Shown here: piece after piece, positions 24,874 to 33,126 of the stretch
How positions within the stretch are numbered: position 1 is the stretch's first letter
Layout: each line of letters opens with the position of its first letter
Origin: Paraburkholderia phenazinium
GTDB lineage: Bacteria > Pseudomonadota > Gammaproteobacteria > Burkholderiales > Burkholderiaceae
Reading direction: 5' to 3'
Assembly: GCF_900141745.1 (NCBI RefSeq)
Contig: NZ_FSRM01000002.1
Coordinates: forward strand, 3,534,001 to 3,598,000
Length of the DNA: 64,000 nucleotides
Program-made: the position numbers and the translations under genes
The notes under the pieces: generated by a model
Told to the model about the DNA's origin: nothing
Databases searched by the model: none
What the model saw: the letters and a program-made list of their open reading frames with translations, nothing else

Positions 24874-26385
24874 ATGGGTCTTATGAAAACGACCACCGCC
24901 CCCTTCACCCCCGCTATCTCGCGCATCGTCGCGACGGTCAGCGTGGGGTTCGTCGTCACGCAGCTCGACGTGACTATCGTCAACATCGCGCTCGCCAAAA
25001 TCGGCGGCGATCTGCACGCGGACGTCACGGGCCTGCAATGGATCGTCGACGCCTACGCGCTGGCTTTTTCGGTCCTGATGCTGTCGGCCGGCGTGCTCGG
25101 CGACAGGCTCGGCGCGCGCCGCATGTATGCCGTCGGCATCGTGATCTTTGCCCTCGCGTCGCTCGCCTGCGGGCTCGCGTTCGACGCCACTATGCTCGTG
25201 GCAGCGCGGGCGCTGCAGGGCATCGGCGCCGCCGCGATGTTGCCCAACTCGCTCGCGCTGCTTAACCAGGCCTGCGGACACGATCCAAAGTTGCGGGCGC
25301 GGGCTGTGGGTCTGTGGACCGCGGCAGGCGCTGTTTCGATTGCGGCCGGACCGGTGATCGGCGGTCTGCTGATCGCGGGCTTCGGCTGGCGCAGCATCTT
25401 TCTCGTCAATCTGCCGATTTGTGCAGCCGGCCTGTTCGCGACCTTCGCCTGGGTGCCGCGGCCGGATGCGACCGCCGTCCCGAACACAACCGTCCCAGGA
25501 AATGCACAATCCACCGCACAGGCTGCCCCGCAGCCACGCAGCGTCGACCTGCCCGGCCAGTTACTGGCGATCGTCGCGCTAACGGCGTTTACCGGCGCAG
25601 TTATCGAAGGACGTCCGCTCGGCCTCAGCCATCCGCTGGTCGCAGGCGGCTTCATCCTCGCCGTGATCGCGGTCATTGCGTTTGTGACGGTGGAAGCGCG
25701 CGTGGCTACCCCGATGTTGCCGCTCTCGCTGTTCCGCAAGCGCACCTTCAGCGCTGCGGTGCTGTTCGGCATCTGCGTGAATCTGACGTACTACGGCATG
25801 GTGTTCGTGCTGAGTCTGTATCTGCAACACGTGCGGGGCTACACGCCGCTCGAGGCTGGATTGGCGTTCCTGCCGCTGACCGGCGGATTCCTCGCTTCGA
25901 ATGTGCTTAGCGGCTGGGTGGTCGGGCGCTATGGCGTGCGTGTGCCGATGATCTGCGGTGCGCTGACCGCTGCGCTCGGCTATGGGCTGCTGCACCTGGT
26001 GGGCGCGACGACGCCGCTGATCGGACTGCTGGTGCCGTTCCTGCTGATTCCGTCGGGCATGGGCCTCGCGGTGCCGGCCATGACGACCGCTGTGCTGGCG
26101 TCGGTGGAACGGCAGCGTGCCGGCACGGCGTCAGCGGTATTGAATACCGCGCGGCAGGCAGGCGGTGCCGTGGGTGTCGCCGCGTTCGGCGCGCTGGTGA
26201 GCGGAGCGGGCGCGGCGCATATCGTGTTCGGCATGCAGGTCGCTACCGCGATCTCGACGGGTCTGTTGCTCGCCGCCCTCGTGCTCGGCTGTCTCGTCCA
26301 TCCGGAACCGCATGCACAGCAACCGGAGAACGATAGTCGCAGGGAATCATCGGGACGTCGTCTGCGAGCTATTGATCGCGGTTAG
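24874..26385 (+). CDS. MFS drug exporter, DHA2 (14-TM, EmrB/QacA-like) family
   Basis: 503 residues from ATG 24874, preceded by TGAGG at six bases; a TTG 16 codons upstream is less likely because the extension is purely basic. DHA2 motifs are QLDVTIVNIALAKIGGDL (motif D1) and GVLGDRLGARRMY (motif A), with GGLLIAGFGWRSIFLVNLP (motif C-like) and VLNTARQAGGAVGVAAFG. About 14 membrane spans are predicted. It would export hydrophobic compounds using the proton gradient. No membrane-fusion partner (EmrA) or local repressor adjoins. A strong hairpin follows the stop. Confidence 0.87.
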   Translation: MGLMKTTTAPFTPAISRIVATVSVGFVVTQLDVTIVNIALAKIGGDLHADVTGLQWIVDAYALAFSVLMLSAGVLGDRLGARRMYAVGIVIFALASLACGLAFDATMLVAARALQGIGAAAMLPNSLALLNQACGHDPKLRARAVGLWTAAGAVSIAAGPVIGGLLIAGFGWRSIFLVNLPICAAGLFATFAWVPRPDATAVPNTTVPGNAQSTAQAAPQPRSVDLPGQLLAIVALTAFTGAVIEGRPLGLSHPLVAGGFILAVIAVIAFVTVEARVATPMLPLSLFRKRTFSAAVLFGICVNLTYYGMVFVLSLYLQHVRGYTPLEAGLAFLPLTGGFLASNVLSGWVVGRYGVRVPMICGALTAALGYGLLHLVGATTPLIGLLVPFLLIPSGMGLAVPAMTTAVLASVERQRAGTASAVLNTARQAGGAVGVAAFGALVSGAGAAHIVFGMQVATAISTGLLLAALVLGCLVHPEPHAQQPENDSRRESSGRRLRAIDRG

Positions 26386-26421
26386 CACCGCTAGCGCACA
26401 ATTCAGATCCATCCCCTGAAA

Positions 26422-26459
26422 GCACAACGCCCACGCTGAGCCCAGCGTGGGCGTTGTGC
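26422..26459. terminator. Strong bidirectional terminator hairpin
   Basis: A perfect 16-bp stem (26422-26437 with 26444-26459) encloses the 6-base loop GAGCCC. It lies between the MFS gene and the convergent small hypothetical gene, the expected place for a shared terminator. A pronounced U-tract is absent. Confidence 0.75.
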
Positions 26460-26511
26460 GTCGCGGCGAACCAGGCAGCAGTGGACCCGCCATCCGCCTA
26501 TCGCGCGACAG

Positions 26512-26784
26512 CTACAGCGAGGTCTCCTGAATCTCACCGGATTCCAGCGCGCGCGCAATCAGGCCCTCGCTTTCCACCTTGCTGATCGCATCGGCAATCA
26601 GCTTGGCCGGTTCTTCAATCTCGGCCTTGATCGTGCTGATCAAACCGGACGCGTCGAGGACCACCAGCGTTTTCGCGGAATCGGCGAGGCTGATGATCAC
26701 ACGATGCGGCGTCGGCCCTTCGCCGAGGCTCGCGCAAAACTGCATGACGTTGCCACCGATCGTTTGCTCAAAATTTTGAATCAT
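26512..26784 (-). CDS. Hypothetical 90-residue protein
   Basis: Begins MIQNFEQTIGGNVMQF at ATG 26784, preceded by AGGGAG nine bases upstream. The upstream extension to 26823 is ruled out by this site. The protein is acidic, with alternating strands and helices (RVIISLADSAKTLVVLDAS, then KAEIEEPAKLIADAI) and no signal peptide or transmembrane part. No family is recognised. It is followed by the 16-bp terminator and appears monocistronic. Confidence 0.65.
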   Translation of the reverse strand: MIQNFEQTIGGNVMQFCASLGEGPTPHRVIISLADSAKTLVVLDASGLISTIKAEIEEPAKLIADAISKVESEGLIARALESGEIQETSL

Positions 26785-26942
26785 TGTCGACTCCCTTGAA
26801 GACACCCTGAATCGGAACGGCATGTTGGATGGAACATGCCCTGCGCAAACGGTCCTGATGCAGCTATCCCAGCAGCAACCTCCGTACCGGGACCAATAAA
26901 CGCCGCTTTGCTCACGCTCTCGCGTTTGGGGGACGCGATTCC

Positions 26943-27374
26943 TCAGCGCCCCAGACCGCTACGCGGCGCGCGGGCGCCGTCGATACTGATACGGCCCGCA
27001 CCCGTCACGAACAACAGCAGGAAACCACCCGCAATGCCGATGTTCTTCCAGAAGTGAATCACCATGTCATGCTGCACCACGGCATCCGTCACATTCCAGA
27101 AATCGTGTCCGAGGACGGCTGTTGCTACCGTGTACACCGCCATGATGAGCGCCAGCGGGCGAATCTTGAAGCCGAGCACGAGAAACAGGCCACCGAGCGC
27201 CTCGACCGCAGTGGCAAGCGGTGCAGCAATCTGCACGAACGGCACGCCCTTCGAATGCAGATAGCCCACGAAACCCGCGTAACCCAACAGTTTCATCACG
27301 CCGCCCCAAAGGAACAAAACGGCAAGGGCAAGACGTGCAATGAGGATTACGCCGGAATCGACGGGTCGCGTCAT
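26943..27374 (-). CDS. DoxX-family membrane protein
   Basis: 143 residues with four membrane helices. DoxX features are ARLALAVLFLWGGVMKLLGY in helix 1, the LEALGGLFLVLGF-type segment EALGGLFLVLGF, and HFWKNIGIAGGFLLLFVTG in helix 4. The family is linked to quinone or thiosulfate redox and detoxification but is functionally diverse. ATG 27374 has AGGAG about nine bases upstream. It is divergent from the DeoR-like gene over 264 bases. Confidence 0.8.
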   Translation of the reverse strand: MTRPVDSGVILIARLALAVLFLWGGVMKLLGYAGFVGYLHSKGVPFVQIAAPLATAVEALGGLFLVLGFKIRPLALIMAVYTVATAVLGHDFWNVTDAVVQHDMVIHFWKNIGIAGGFLLLFVTGAGRISIDGARAPRSGLGR

Positions 27375-27571
27375 GAGAAAGGACTCCTGTGAACAGATAA
27401 GCAAAAGACCGGGCGATGCGCTGTCAGTTCCCGGAAGGTGCATGTCAGAATATGTGCATTGACTCGCTTCTCCAAGCGAAAACGCGTCACGTCGGGCCCT
27501 GATACGGAGAATTTTTCCCTTCGAAAAGCGTCCGATTACACTCCTGATTACTCGCCGCGCGCGTCCGGTCT

Positions 27572-27580
27572 TGTTATAAT
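27572..27580 (+). promoter_or_regulatory. Extended -10 element TGTTATAAT before the DeoR-like gene
   Basis: TG-T-TATAAT is a perfect extended -10 hexamer in an AT-rich patch 58 bases before ATG 27639. No matching -35 is seen at 17 bases, as expected for extended -10 promoters. GTTATA (27573-27578) also has an inverted TATAAC partner near 27603, a possible autoregulatory site. Confidence 0.4.
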
Positions 27581-27638
27581 CCTTTCACGATTCCGAACAA
27601 AATATAACGAACCCATTGCGTCAGGGCCCGGGACTTCC

Positions 27639-28364
27639 ATGCTGAAAACTGACCGCCTGCGCGCGCTCGCTGACGCGCTGGGCAGACAAAACGTGATGCG
27701 CCTGCGCGATGCCGCCGCACTGCTCGGCGTGTCGGAAATGACGGTGCGCCGGGACGTCGCCGCAAGTCCGGGGCAATTCACTTATCTGGGCGGCTACATC
27801 GTCAGCGCGACAGACGTACCCAACACCGCCGGGTATTCGCTGGAGCAGGAGAAGGACCATTTCGCGCAAGCCAAGGCCGAGGCCTCGGCGTTCGCCGCGA
27901 AGCTGATCGCCGACAACGAAACGCTCTTCATCGATTGCGGCACCACCCTCACCACACTGGCGCGGCTGATTCCTGCCGAGCGGCACGTCACCGTGGTCTG
28001 CTACTCGCTGAACGTCGCGGAGATTTTACGGCGCAAACCCAACGTGCGGATGATCCTGCTGGGCGGCGTGTATGTGCCGTCGTCGGATTCGTTCGCCGGG
28101 GAAGAAAGCATCGAGATGCTGCGCCGCATGGGCATCAACAAGGCGTTCATTTCAGCAGGCGGAGTGGATCCGGCACGCGGCGTCACCTGCTGGAATTTTC
28201 ATGAGGTCGCGCTCAAGCAGGCGGCCATGGCGAGTGCGGTGGAGCGGCATCTGGTGGTCGATACGAGCAAGTTCGGCGCGGTTAAAGCGGTCCGGTTCTC
28301 GCAGGTCGACGATTTCGATTCGATCATCACCGAGAAAGGCCAGGAGTTGCGCCGGCGCAAGTGA
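27639..28364 (+). CDS. deoR: DeoR-family transcriptional repressor (E. coli DeoR-like)
   Basis: 241 residues. The helix-turn-helix LRDAAALLGVSEMTVRRDVAA is followed by LGGYIV, then the sugar-phosphate-sensing DeoR_C domain: LFIDCGTTLTTLARL, VVCYSLNVAEIL, ILLGGVYVPSSDSF, GGVDPARGVTCWNFHEV, LVVDTSKFGAVKAVRF. These phrases line up with E. coli DeoR, the repressor sensing deoxyribose-5-phosphate, better than with GlpR- or AgaR-type relatives. The window also holds a deoC operon, but 13-24 kb away on the other strand, so a regulatory link is only a hypothesis. ATG 27639 is used; upstream frame lacks homology. Confidence 0.75.
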   Translation: MLKTDRLRALADALGRQNVMRLRDAAALLGVSEMTVRRDVAASPGQFTYLGGYIVSATDVPNTAGYSLEQEKDHFAQAKAEASAFAAKLIADNETLFIDCGTTLTTLARLIPAERHVTVVCYSLNVAEILRRKPNVRMILLGGVYVPSSDSFAGEESIEMLRRMGINKAFISAGGVDPARGVTCWNFHEVALKQAAMASAVERHLVVDTSKFGAVKAVRFSQVDDFDSIITEKGQELRRRK

Positions 28365-28370
28365 GCACGA

Positions 28371-28772
28371 TCACGGATACGTGGCTACTTCAATCAGGTT
28401 GCCATCCGGGTCGCGGCAATACACCGAGGTCATCGGACCACGCGCACCGGATCGTGCCACCGGGCCGGCCTCGATTTCAATACCGTGTGCCAGCCAATGC
28501 GCCTTGACCGTCTCTGGATTCGCCTGCGTCACGAAACACAGATCGGCGCTGCCGGCTACTGGCGCGACGCCGGTAAACCATGCCACCGTATCCGCATCTT
28601 TCGGCCGCAGATTGATCTTATGCGAGCCGAAATGAACGGCGACCCGCACACCGGTGCGCGAATCGAAATCGATACGCTGCATGCCCAGTGCGCGGACGTA
28701 CCATTCGGCACTGGCCTCCACATCCGCTACATTCAGAACGATGTGGTCGATGCTGTCTATCGAGAAGCTCAT
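28371..28772 (-). CDS. VOC (glyoxalase/bleomycin-resistance/dioxygenase) family protein
   Basis: 133 residues with two beta-alpha-beta-beta-beta modules. Metal-ligand positions are suggested by SIDHIVLNVADV (His) and the later VYCRDPDGNLIEVATYP (Glu), the standard VOC layout. HFGSHKINLRP carries the middle ligand area. The family includes glyoxalase I, fosfomycin resistance and dioxygenases; the sequence resembles generic biphenyl-diol-dioxygenase-like VOC proteins. It converges on the DeoR-like gene with a six-base gap. Substrate unknown. Confidence 0.8.
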   Translation of the reverse strand: MSFSIDSIDHIVLNVADVEASAEWYVRALGMQRIDFDSRTGVRVAVHFGSHKINLRPKDADTVAWFTGVAPVAGSADLCFVTQANPETVKAHWLAHGIEIEAGPVARSGARGPMTSVYCRDPDGNLIEVATYP

Positions 28773-28935
28773 GATCGTCGAAAGTAAGTTGGTGCATCAT
28801 CAGGTTGAAGTGAGCAGCAGCCTGCCGGAGGATGCGTCGGCAGCGCCGGCCAGGTGGGTGCCACTCCTGAAAAGTACCACGTGGAGGAGATTTGCATCGG
28901 CTCACTCCTGAATACCCGTCAAAAAGGAAACCCAG

Positions 28936-29703
28936 ATGACTCAGCTATTTGATTTGAGCGGCCGCACTGCCCTCGTCACCGGCTCGGCGCGTGGCATCGG
29001 CTTCGCGCTCGCTGAAGGGCTTGCCGCCGCGGGAGCCCGCGTCGTATTGAACGGCACGCGCGCCGATACGGTCGCTCAAGCTGTGACGCGACTCAAAGAC
29101 AAGGGCCTCGACGTCCATGGCCGTGCCTTCGATGTGACTGACGAACAGGCTGTGGCCGACGCATTCGCGCAGTGGGACACAGACGGTATAAAGATAGATA
29201 TCCTGATCAATAACGCCGGCATCCAGTTTCGCAAACCACTCGTAGAGCTGGAACTGAGCGACTGGCAGCGTGTGATCGACACCAACCTCACGAGCGCCTT
29301 CATTGTCGCCAGGCAGGCCGCCAAACGCATGATCGCGCGTGGCGCGGGAGGCAAAATCGTCAACATCGGCTCGATTATCAGCGAGAACGCGCGTGCCACC
29401 GTGGGCGCGTACGCGGCAGCGAAAGGCGGCATCAAGATGCTCACCAAGGCCATGAGCGCCGAGTGGGCGTCATCGAACATCCAGGCCAATGCGATTGGGC
29501 CCGGCTATATCCTGACCGATATGAACAAGGCGCTGGTGGAAAACGCAGCGTTCGATGCGTGGGTCAAAAGCAGCAACCCGTCTCAGCGCTGGGGTACGCC
29601 CGAGGAACTCGTCGGCACCGCGGTGTATCTTTCGTCAGCGGCATCGAGCTACGTGAATGGCCAGATCATTTACGTCGATGGGGGTTGGCTCGCAGTGCTG
29701 TAA
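28936..29703 (+). CDS. SDR oxidoreductase, gluconate 5-dehydrogenase-like
   Basis: 255 residues. Rossmann motif LVTGSARGIGFALAEGL, NNAGIQFRKP, catalytic YxxxK in VGAYAAAKGGIKML, and C-terminal YLSSAASSYVNGQIIYVDGG. The phrase LFDLSGRTALVTGSARGIG and the overall match to IdnO point to reduction of 5-keto-D-gluconate to D-gluconate with NADPH, or to a closely related polyol/keto-acid conversion. No gluconate kinase or transporter adjoins, so the pathway is undetermined. It is transcribed alone and converges on the TPR gene. Confidence 0.83.
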   Translation: MTQLFDLSGRTALVTGSARGIGFALAEGLAAAGARVVLNGTRADTVAQAVTRLKDKGLDVHGRAFDVTDEQAVADAFAQWDTDGIKIDILINNAGIQFRKPLVELELSDWQRVIDTNLTSAFIVARQAAKRMIARGAGGKIVNIGSIISENARATVGAYAAAKGGIKMLTKAMSAEWASSNIQANAIGPGYILTDMNKALVENAAFDAWVKSSNPSQRWGTPEELVGTAVYLSSAASSYVNGQIIYVDGGWLAVL

Positions 29704-29710
29704 GCGATCC

Positions 29711-31861
29711 TCAGCTCTCCAAAGCAAGCGGCGCCGCGAATTCCACCATACACGCTTCACGAACCCGCTCGACCACCGCGGGCCAGCTTTCGCTTGCCGC
29801 TTGCCGGAACAGTCGCACCGTGTGCGGATACCACGGCGAGTCGCTGCGTTCATGCATCCACCGCCAGTCGATACCGTGCCCTGGCAGCATGATCCAGCAA
29901 GGCTTGCCCATCGAGGCAGCCAGGTGACCAATCGACGTATCGACGCAGATCACCAGATCGAGCTGCGCGATGATCGCAGCACTATCGGCCAGATCCGCTA
30001 CTTCCGAGCCGAGATGCAGCAGTGGCTGCCCATCTGGAGGACACTGCGCCTCGTCTTCGGCCTGTCCTTTCTGCAGGCTCACGAACTGGACATCCGGCAA
30101 ACTCCACAGCGGCGCCAGCGTTGTCAACGACGGTAGTGACCGGTTGGCGTCATTGTGATGTCGCGGGTTGCCTTTCCACACCAGCCCAACCTTGTGCCCT
30201 GCAGGCAGCGCCTCGAGCCGGGAGCGCCACTGATCGAGAAGCGGCTCGGCGAGCTTCAGGTGACCGGCGGGCGGAATGGTGTCCGGGGTGGTATGCAGAT
30301 GCAGCGGCGCACTGAGCAGGCTGGTCCAGCGGTCGAATCCGGACGCCAGCCGCAACGCGCCTTGATGGTCGAGCACTGCATCGACGCCCTCCACGGCAGC
30401 CATCAGGCGGTGCAGCGGGGCCATGCAGACAACCGTAATCGTGGCCGCGCCCCGCGCCTTGAGGAGCGGAAGATAGCGGCTGAACTGCAGAATGTCGCCG
30501 AGGCCATCCTCTTGCCAGATCAACAACGACTTGCCGGCGAGATCATCGCCACGCCAGTGCTGACAGGGCAACATCGCGACAGTCTTCGGGTGGATATAGT
30601 CCGGCTTCTGATAGCGGGACTCATAAAGCCGCCAGCCCTCTTCGAACGCACCGGTGCTGAGCAGCAGTGTCGCGAGAGCGAATTTCGCATCGGCATAGTC
30701 TGGGCGGATCGCGATCGCCTGCCGGTATGCTGCTTCGGCTTCCTCTAGCCGATTGAGCTCCTTCCGGACGTTGCCAAGGTTGTAATGGGCCTCGACGACA
30801 TTGGGACGCAGCGCGATCGCCTGCTGGTATGCAACAGCAGCTTCCGACCAGCGCTCGAGTACCTGGAGGACACTGCCCAGGTTGTTATGCGCTTCGACAC
30901 CGTTCGGATTGATGTGCAGCGCCTCGCGATAAATCGCCTCCGCATCAGCGAGCCGATTCATCCCGTGCAGCACGATGCCAAGGTTGTAGCACGCCTCCGC
31001 GTAATCGGGACGCAGCGCTAGCGCCTGCCGGTAGCACGCCTCGGCTTCGGGCAGCTTTTTGAGGTCGGCCATTACGGTGCCGAGATTGTTGTGCGCCTCG
31101 GCGTAGCCCGGACGGATCGTCACGGCCAGCCGGCAGGCGAGTTCCGCTTCGGATAGCCGCGTGAGCAGCTTGAGCACGCTGCCCAGGTTATTGAGCGCCT
31201 CGGGATACTGAGGGCGGATCGTCAACGCCTGACGGTAAGCCTGATCCGCCTCGGGAAAGCGGCCCAGTTCCTTGAGCACGTTGCCCAGGTTGTTGTGCGT
31301 CTCGGCAGAACCGGGCCGCAACGCCAGCGATTGCCGGTAAGCGGCCTCAGCCTCATGCAAACGGCGCAGTTCGTAGAGGACGATGCCCAGGTTGTAGTGC
31401 GCCTCCGCGTAATCGGGACGTACGGCGAGCGCCTGCCGGTAGGCCGCCTCTGCGTCAGGCAGACGCTTGAGACCACACAGCACTGCACCAAGGTTGTTAT
31501 ACGCCTGGGCCTGATCGGGGCGGATGGCCACGACGCTGCGGAACATTGCCTCCGCTTCTGACAGGCGGCCAAGCCCCTTCAGCAACATGCCGAGGTTGTT
31601 ATAGCCATCTGCGAAATCGGGCTTTAGCGCGATCGACTCGCGCCAGTACGTCTCCGCTTCGGTGGACCGGTTCAGACCGTGCGCCGCGATTGCGGCGACG
31701 CTAAGTGTTCCGACGAGTACGGGTACGGCGACGCTGGCACGCGCTTCGAGGATAGGCTGTACCAATGCCAGCGCCTCGGCGAATTTCCCGGTGGAACAGA
31801 GCATAGCCGCGGACTGTACGGTTTCTGCATGGGAGGGCGCGAGCGTCGATGCCGGAGTCAT
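29711..31861 (-). CDS. TPR-repeat protein with C-terminal glycosyltransferase-like domain
   Basis: 716 residues. After a 66-residue lead come ten consecutive 34-residue tetratricopeptide repeats (about residues 67-406) with the consensus EAEAAYRQALALRPDYAEA and YNLGIVL. The C-terminal 300 residues look like a GT-B-fold transferase of the SPINDLY/OGT-related or heptosyltransferase type: LLIWQEDGLGDILQFSRYLP, KVGLVWKGNPRHHNDANRSL, and VDTSIGHLAASMGKPCWIMLPG. Such fusions in proteobacteria may modify proteins or flagellin or act in polysaccharide assembly. No acceptor is suggested by the neighbours. It converges on the SDR gene with a seven-base gap. Confidence 0.85.
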   Translation of the reverse strand: MTPASTLAPSHAETVQSAAMLCSTGKFAEALALVQPILEARASVAVPVLVGTLSVAAIAAHGLNRSTEAETYWRESIALKPDFADGYNNLGMLLKGLGRLSEAEAMFRSVVAIRPDQAQAYNNLGAVLCGLKRLPDAEAAYRQALAVRPDYAEAHYNLGIVLYELRRLHEAEAAYRQSLALRPGSAETHNNLGNVLKELGRFPEADQAYRQALTIRPQYPEALNNLGSVLKLLTRLSEAELACRLAVTIRPGYAEAHNNLGTVMADLKKLPEAEACYRQALALRPDYAEACYNLGIVLHGMNRLADAEAIYREALHINPNGVEAHNNLGSVLQVLERWSEAAVAYQQAIALRPNVVEAHYNLGNVRKELNRLEEAEAAYRQAIAIRPDYADAKFALATLLLSTGAFEEGWRLYESRYQKPDYIHPKTVAMLPCQHWRGDDLAGKSLLIWQEDGLGDILQFSRYLPLLKARGAATITVVCMAPLHRLMAAVEGVDAVLDHQGALRLASGFDRWTSLLSAPLHLHTTPDTIPPAGHLKLAEPLLDQWRSRLEALPAGHKVGLVWKGNPRHHNDANRSLPSLTTLAPLWSLPDVQFVSLQKGQAEDEAQCPPDGQPLLHLGSEVADLADSAAIIAQLDLVICVDTSIGHLAASMGKPCWIMLPGHGIDWRWMHERSDSPWYPHTVRLFRQAASESWPAVVERVREACMVEFAAPLALES
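30644..31663 (-). repeat. Ten tandem 102-base TPR-coding repeats
   Basis: The coding DNA repeats with a 102-base (34-codon) period over about 1 kb inside the TPR gene. Repeats 3, 4, 7 and 10 are the most alike (EAEAAYRQ...RPDYAEA), so recombination-driven changes in repeat number are possible. Not a CRISPR: there are no spacers. Confidence 0.85.
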
Positions 31862-32187
31862 GAATAGGGGTTGCCGATGTCAGCGTCTGTAAGGTCAGGG
31901 AAAGCGATATGCTAGCAGCAGGTTCAACGCGCACGTGTCGTGCGGATGCGCCCACTGCTGACGGAACGCCCCAAACGCAGGTTAAGGCAATTGAGGCTAA
32001 TGCGATGGGAGGAAATGAACGTGTTGGAGCACGTTATTCAGGGGATGGGAGTGTAGAGGACCGCACAGCTGAGTCTGCAGCGCCGCAGTGCGGTACCCAC
32101 AGACACCTTACGCCTGTAAGGCCATATGCAGGAGTGGAGACGGTCTGTCCGCGTAGTCCGGCGGAGGCGATCCGCACTACCCGATAG
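31862..32187. other. Intergenic region between TPR gene and head-GIN gene
   Basis: 326 bases. A plus-strand ATG preceded by GGAGG at two bases (around 32009-32018) opens only 13 codons and is probably chance. A small stem CCTTAC-GCCT-GTAAGG is seen near 32107. No gene is convincing; the promoter of the TPR gene should lie at the left end. Confidence 0.5.
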
Positions 32188-32883
32188 CTATTCGAAATGC
32201 ACATCCCCGGAGCCGGTCCGGTTCACTATTTTCGTTGGTGGATTGCCAACAACCCGAACGTCACCGGATCCCGTTAGAGAGACGATTGCCGTGTTCGCCG
32301 CATATCCTCGCAAATCGCCGGAGCCCCTCATACTCGCATTTAGCGTTTTCGCATGGACCGAACGCGCGTCTACTCCGCCCGAGCCTTTGATCGAGACATT
32401 GACCGTGGCGACCTGGCCCGATGCCACGATCGAGCCAGAACCGGAGACGTCGAGGTTCAGAGAATCGCCGCTGAGACCGGAAGCATTCAGCGATCCCGAA
32501 CCGGACAGACTCACCGCAAGCAGCGACGGACCGGTAACCGTCACCTTGATCGGCCTCCTCAGCATCACCGAATCCGTAAGCTGGATAGTCAATACATTGT
32601 CTTTCACGGTCGTAAGCACCAGTGGCACGACATCGGCCGGACCGGAAACCGTAACGGACGTATTCGCGCCGGTAGAAAAAGTCACATCCACGGGCGCACG
32701 CAAGTCAATGCCCGAAAACTTGCCGGGCTGGCGCGCTTCCGACTTATCTGCGCCTGCGCCGGGGGACACCGCTACCGGTGAATCGACACGCATGATGGCG
32801 CCGTTGTTGCTCTGGGCTAGCGCAACACTGGCGAGGATGCTGCCAGCCGCTACGACGGCCAGGCGAACGATGGACGGTCTCAT
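32188..32883 (-). CDS. Exported head-GIN domain (DUF2807) protein
   Basis: 231 residues. A signal peptide (MRPSIVRLAVVAAGSILASVALA-QSNN) is followed by a repetitive beta-solenoid-like region rich in SGSG turns: LSGSGSLNASGLSGDSLNL, VSGSGSIVASGQ, MRGSGDLRGYA, LTGSGDVRVVG, RTGSGDVHFE. This is typical of the head-GIN/auto-transporter-adhesin-like family of unknown function in the periplasm or on the surface. ATG 32883 is supported by GGGAGA five bases upstream; eight codons upstream in frame are discarded. Confidence 0.8.
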   Translation of the reverse strand: MRPSIVRLAVVAAGSILASVALAQSNNGAIMRVDSPVAVSPGAGADKSEARQPGKFSGIDLRAPVDVTFSTGANTSVTVSGPADVVPLVLTTVKDNVLTIQLTDSVMLRRPIKVTVTGPSLLAVSLSGSGSLNASGLSGDSLNLDVSGSGSIVASGQVATVNVSIKGSGGVDARSVHAKTLNASMRGSGDLRGYAANTAIVSLTGSGDVRVVGNPPTKIVNRTGSGDVHFE

Positions 32884-33024
32884 AGTTCTCCCGATCAGTT
32901 CAGTCAAGTCAAGCCGGTCTAAAGCAGCTCCGGTTGCAGATCATGCACCTCACGAGCCGGTCGCGTCAAACCACTAGACGCTTGAGATTTCGACGGCCTA
33001 TGAGAAGCGAAGCAGTGTGCAGGC

Positions 33025-33126
33025 CTAACGATCGCTGCGCAGCAGACCGTAGAGCGCGCTGTCCGGCACTTCGCCGCCGACAATCCAGCGCTCGGCAAGC
33101 GGATGGAGAGCAGCGCTTACCCTCAT
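33025..33126 (-). CDS. Candidate 33-residue small ORF overlapping the upstream stop
   Basis: ATG 33126 overlaps the stop of the TPR-like gene in the ATGA configuration (33123-33126). The peptide begins MRVSAALHPLAERWIVGG and continues EVPDSALYGLLRSDR before TAG. The composition looks protein-like and the coupling geometry is that of a real operon partner, but there is no homology evidence. It may equally be the 3' remnant of a longer gene. Confidence 0.35.
   Translation of the reverse strand: MRVSAALHPLAERWIVGGEVPDSALYGLLRSDR

Noticed and set aside
30644..31663. Regular 102-base DNA repeats that could be mistaken for a CRISPR or satellite array
   Set aside because: The period is exactly 34 codons, the frame is open throughout and the translation gives TPR motifs. 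There are no unique spacers.
31909..32187. Plus-strand 92-codon frame in the gap upstream of the TPR gene
   Set aside because: No ribosome site at its start, no motif, and it runs into the 3' end of the head-GIN gene on the other strand.
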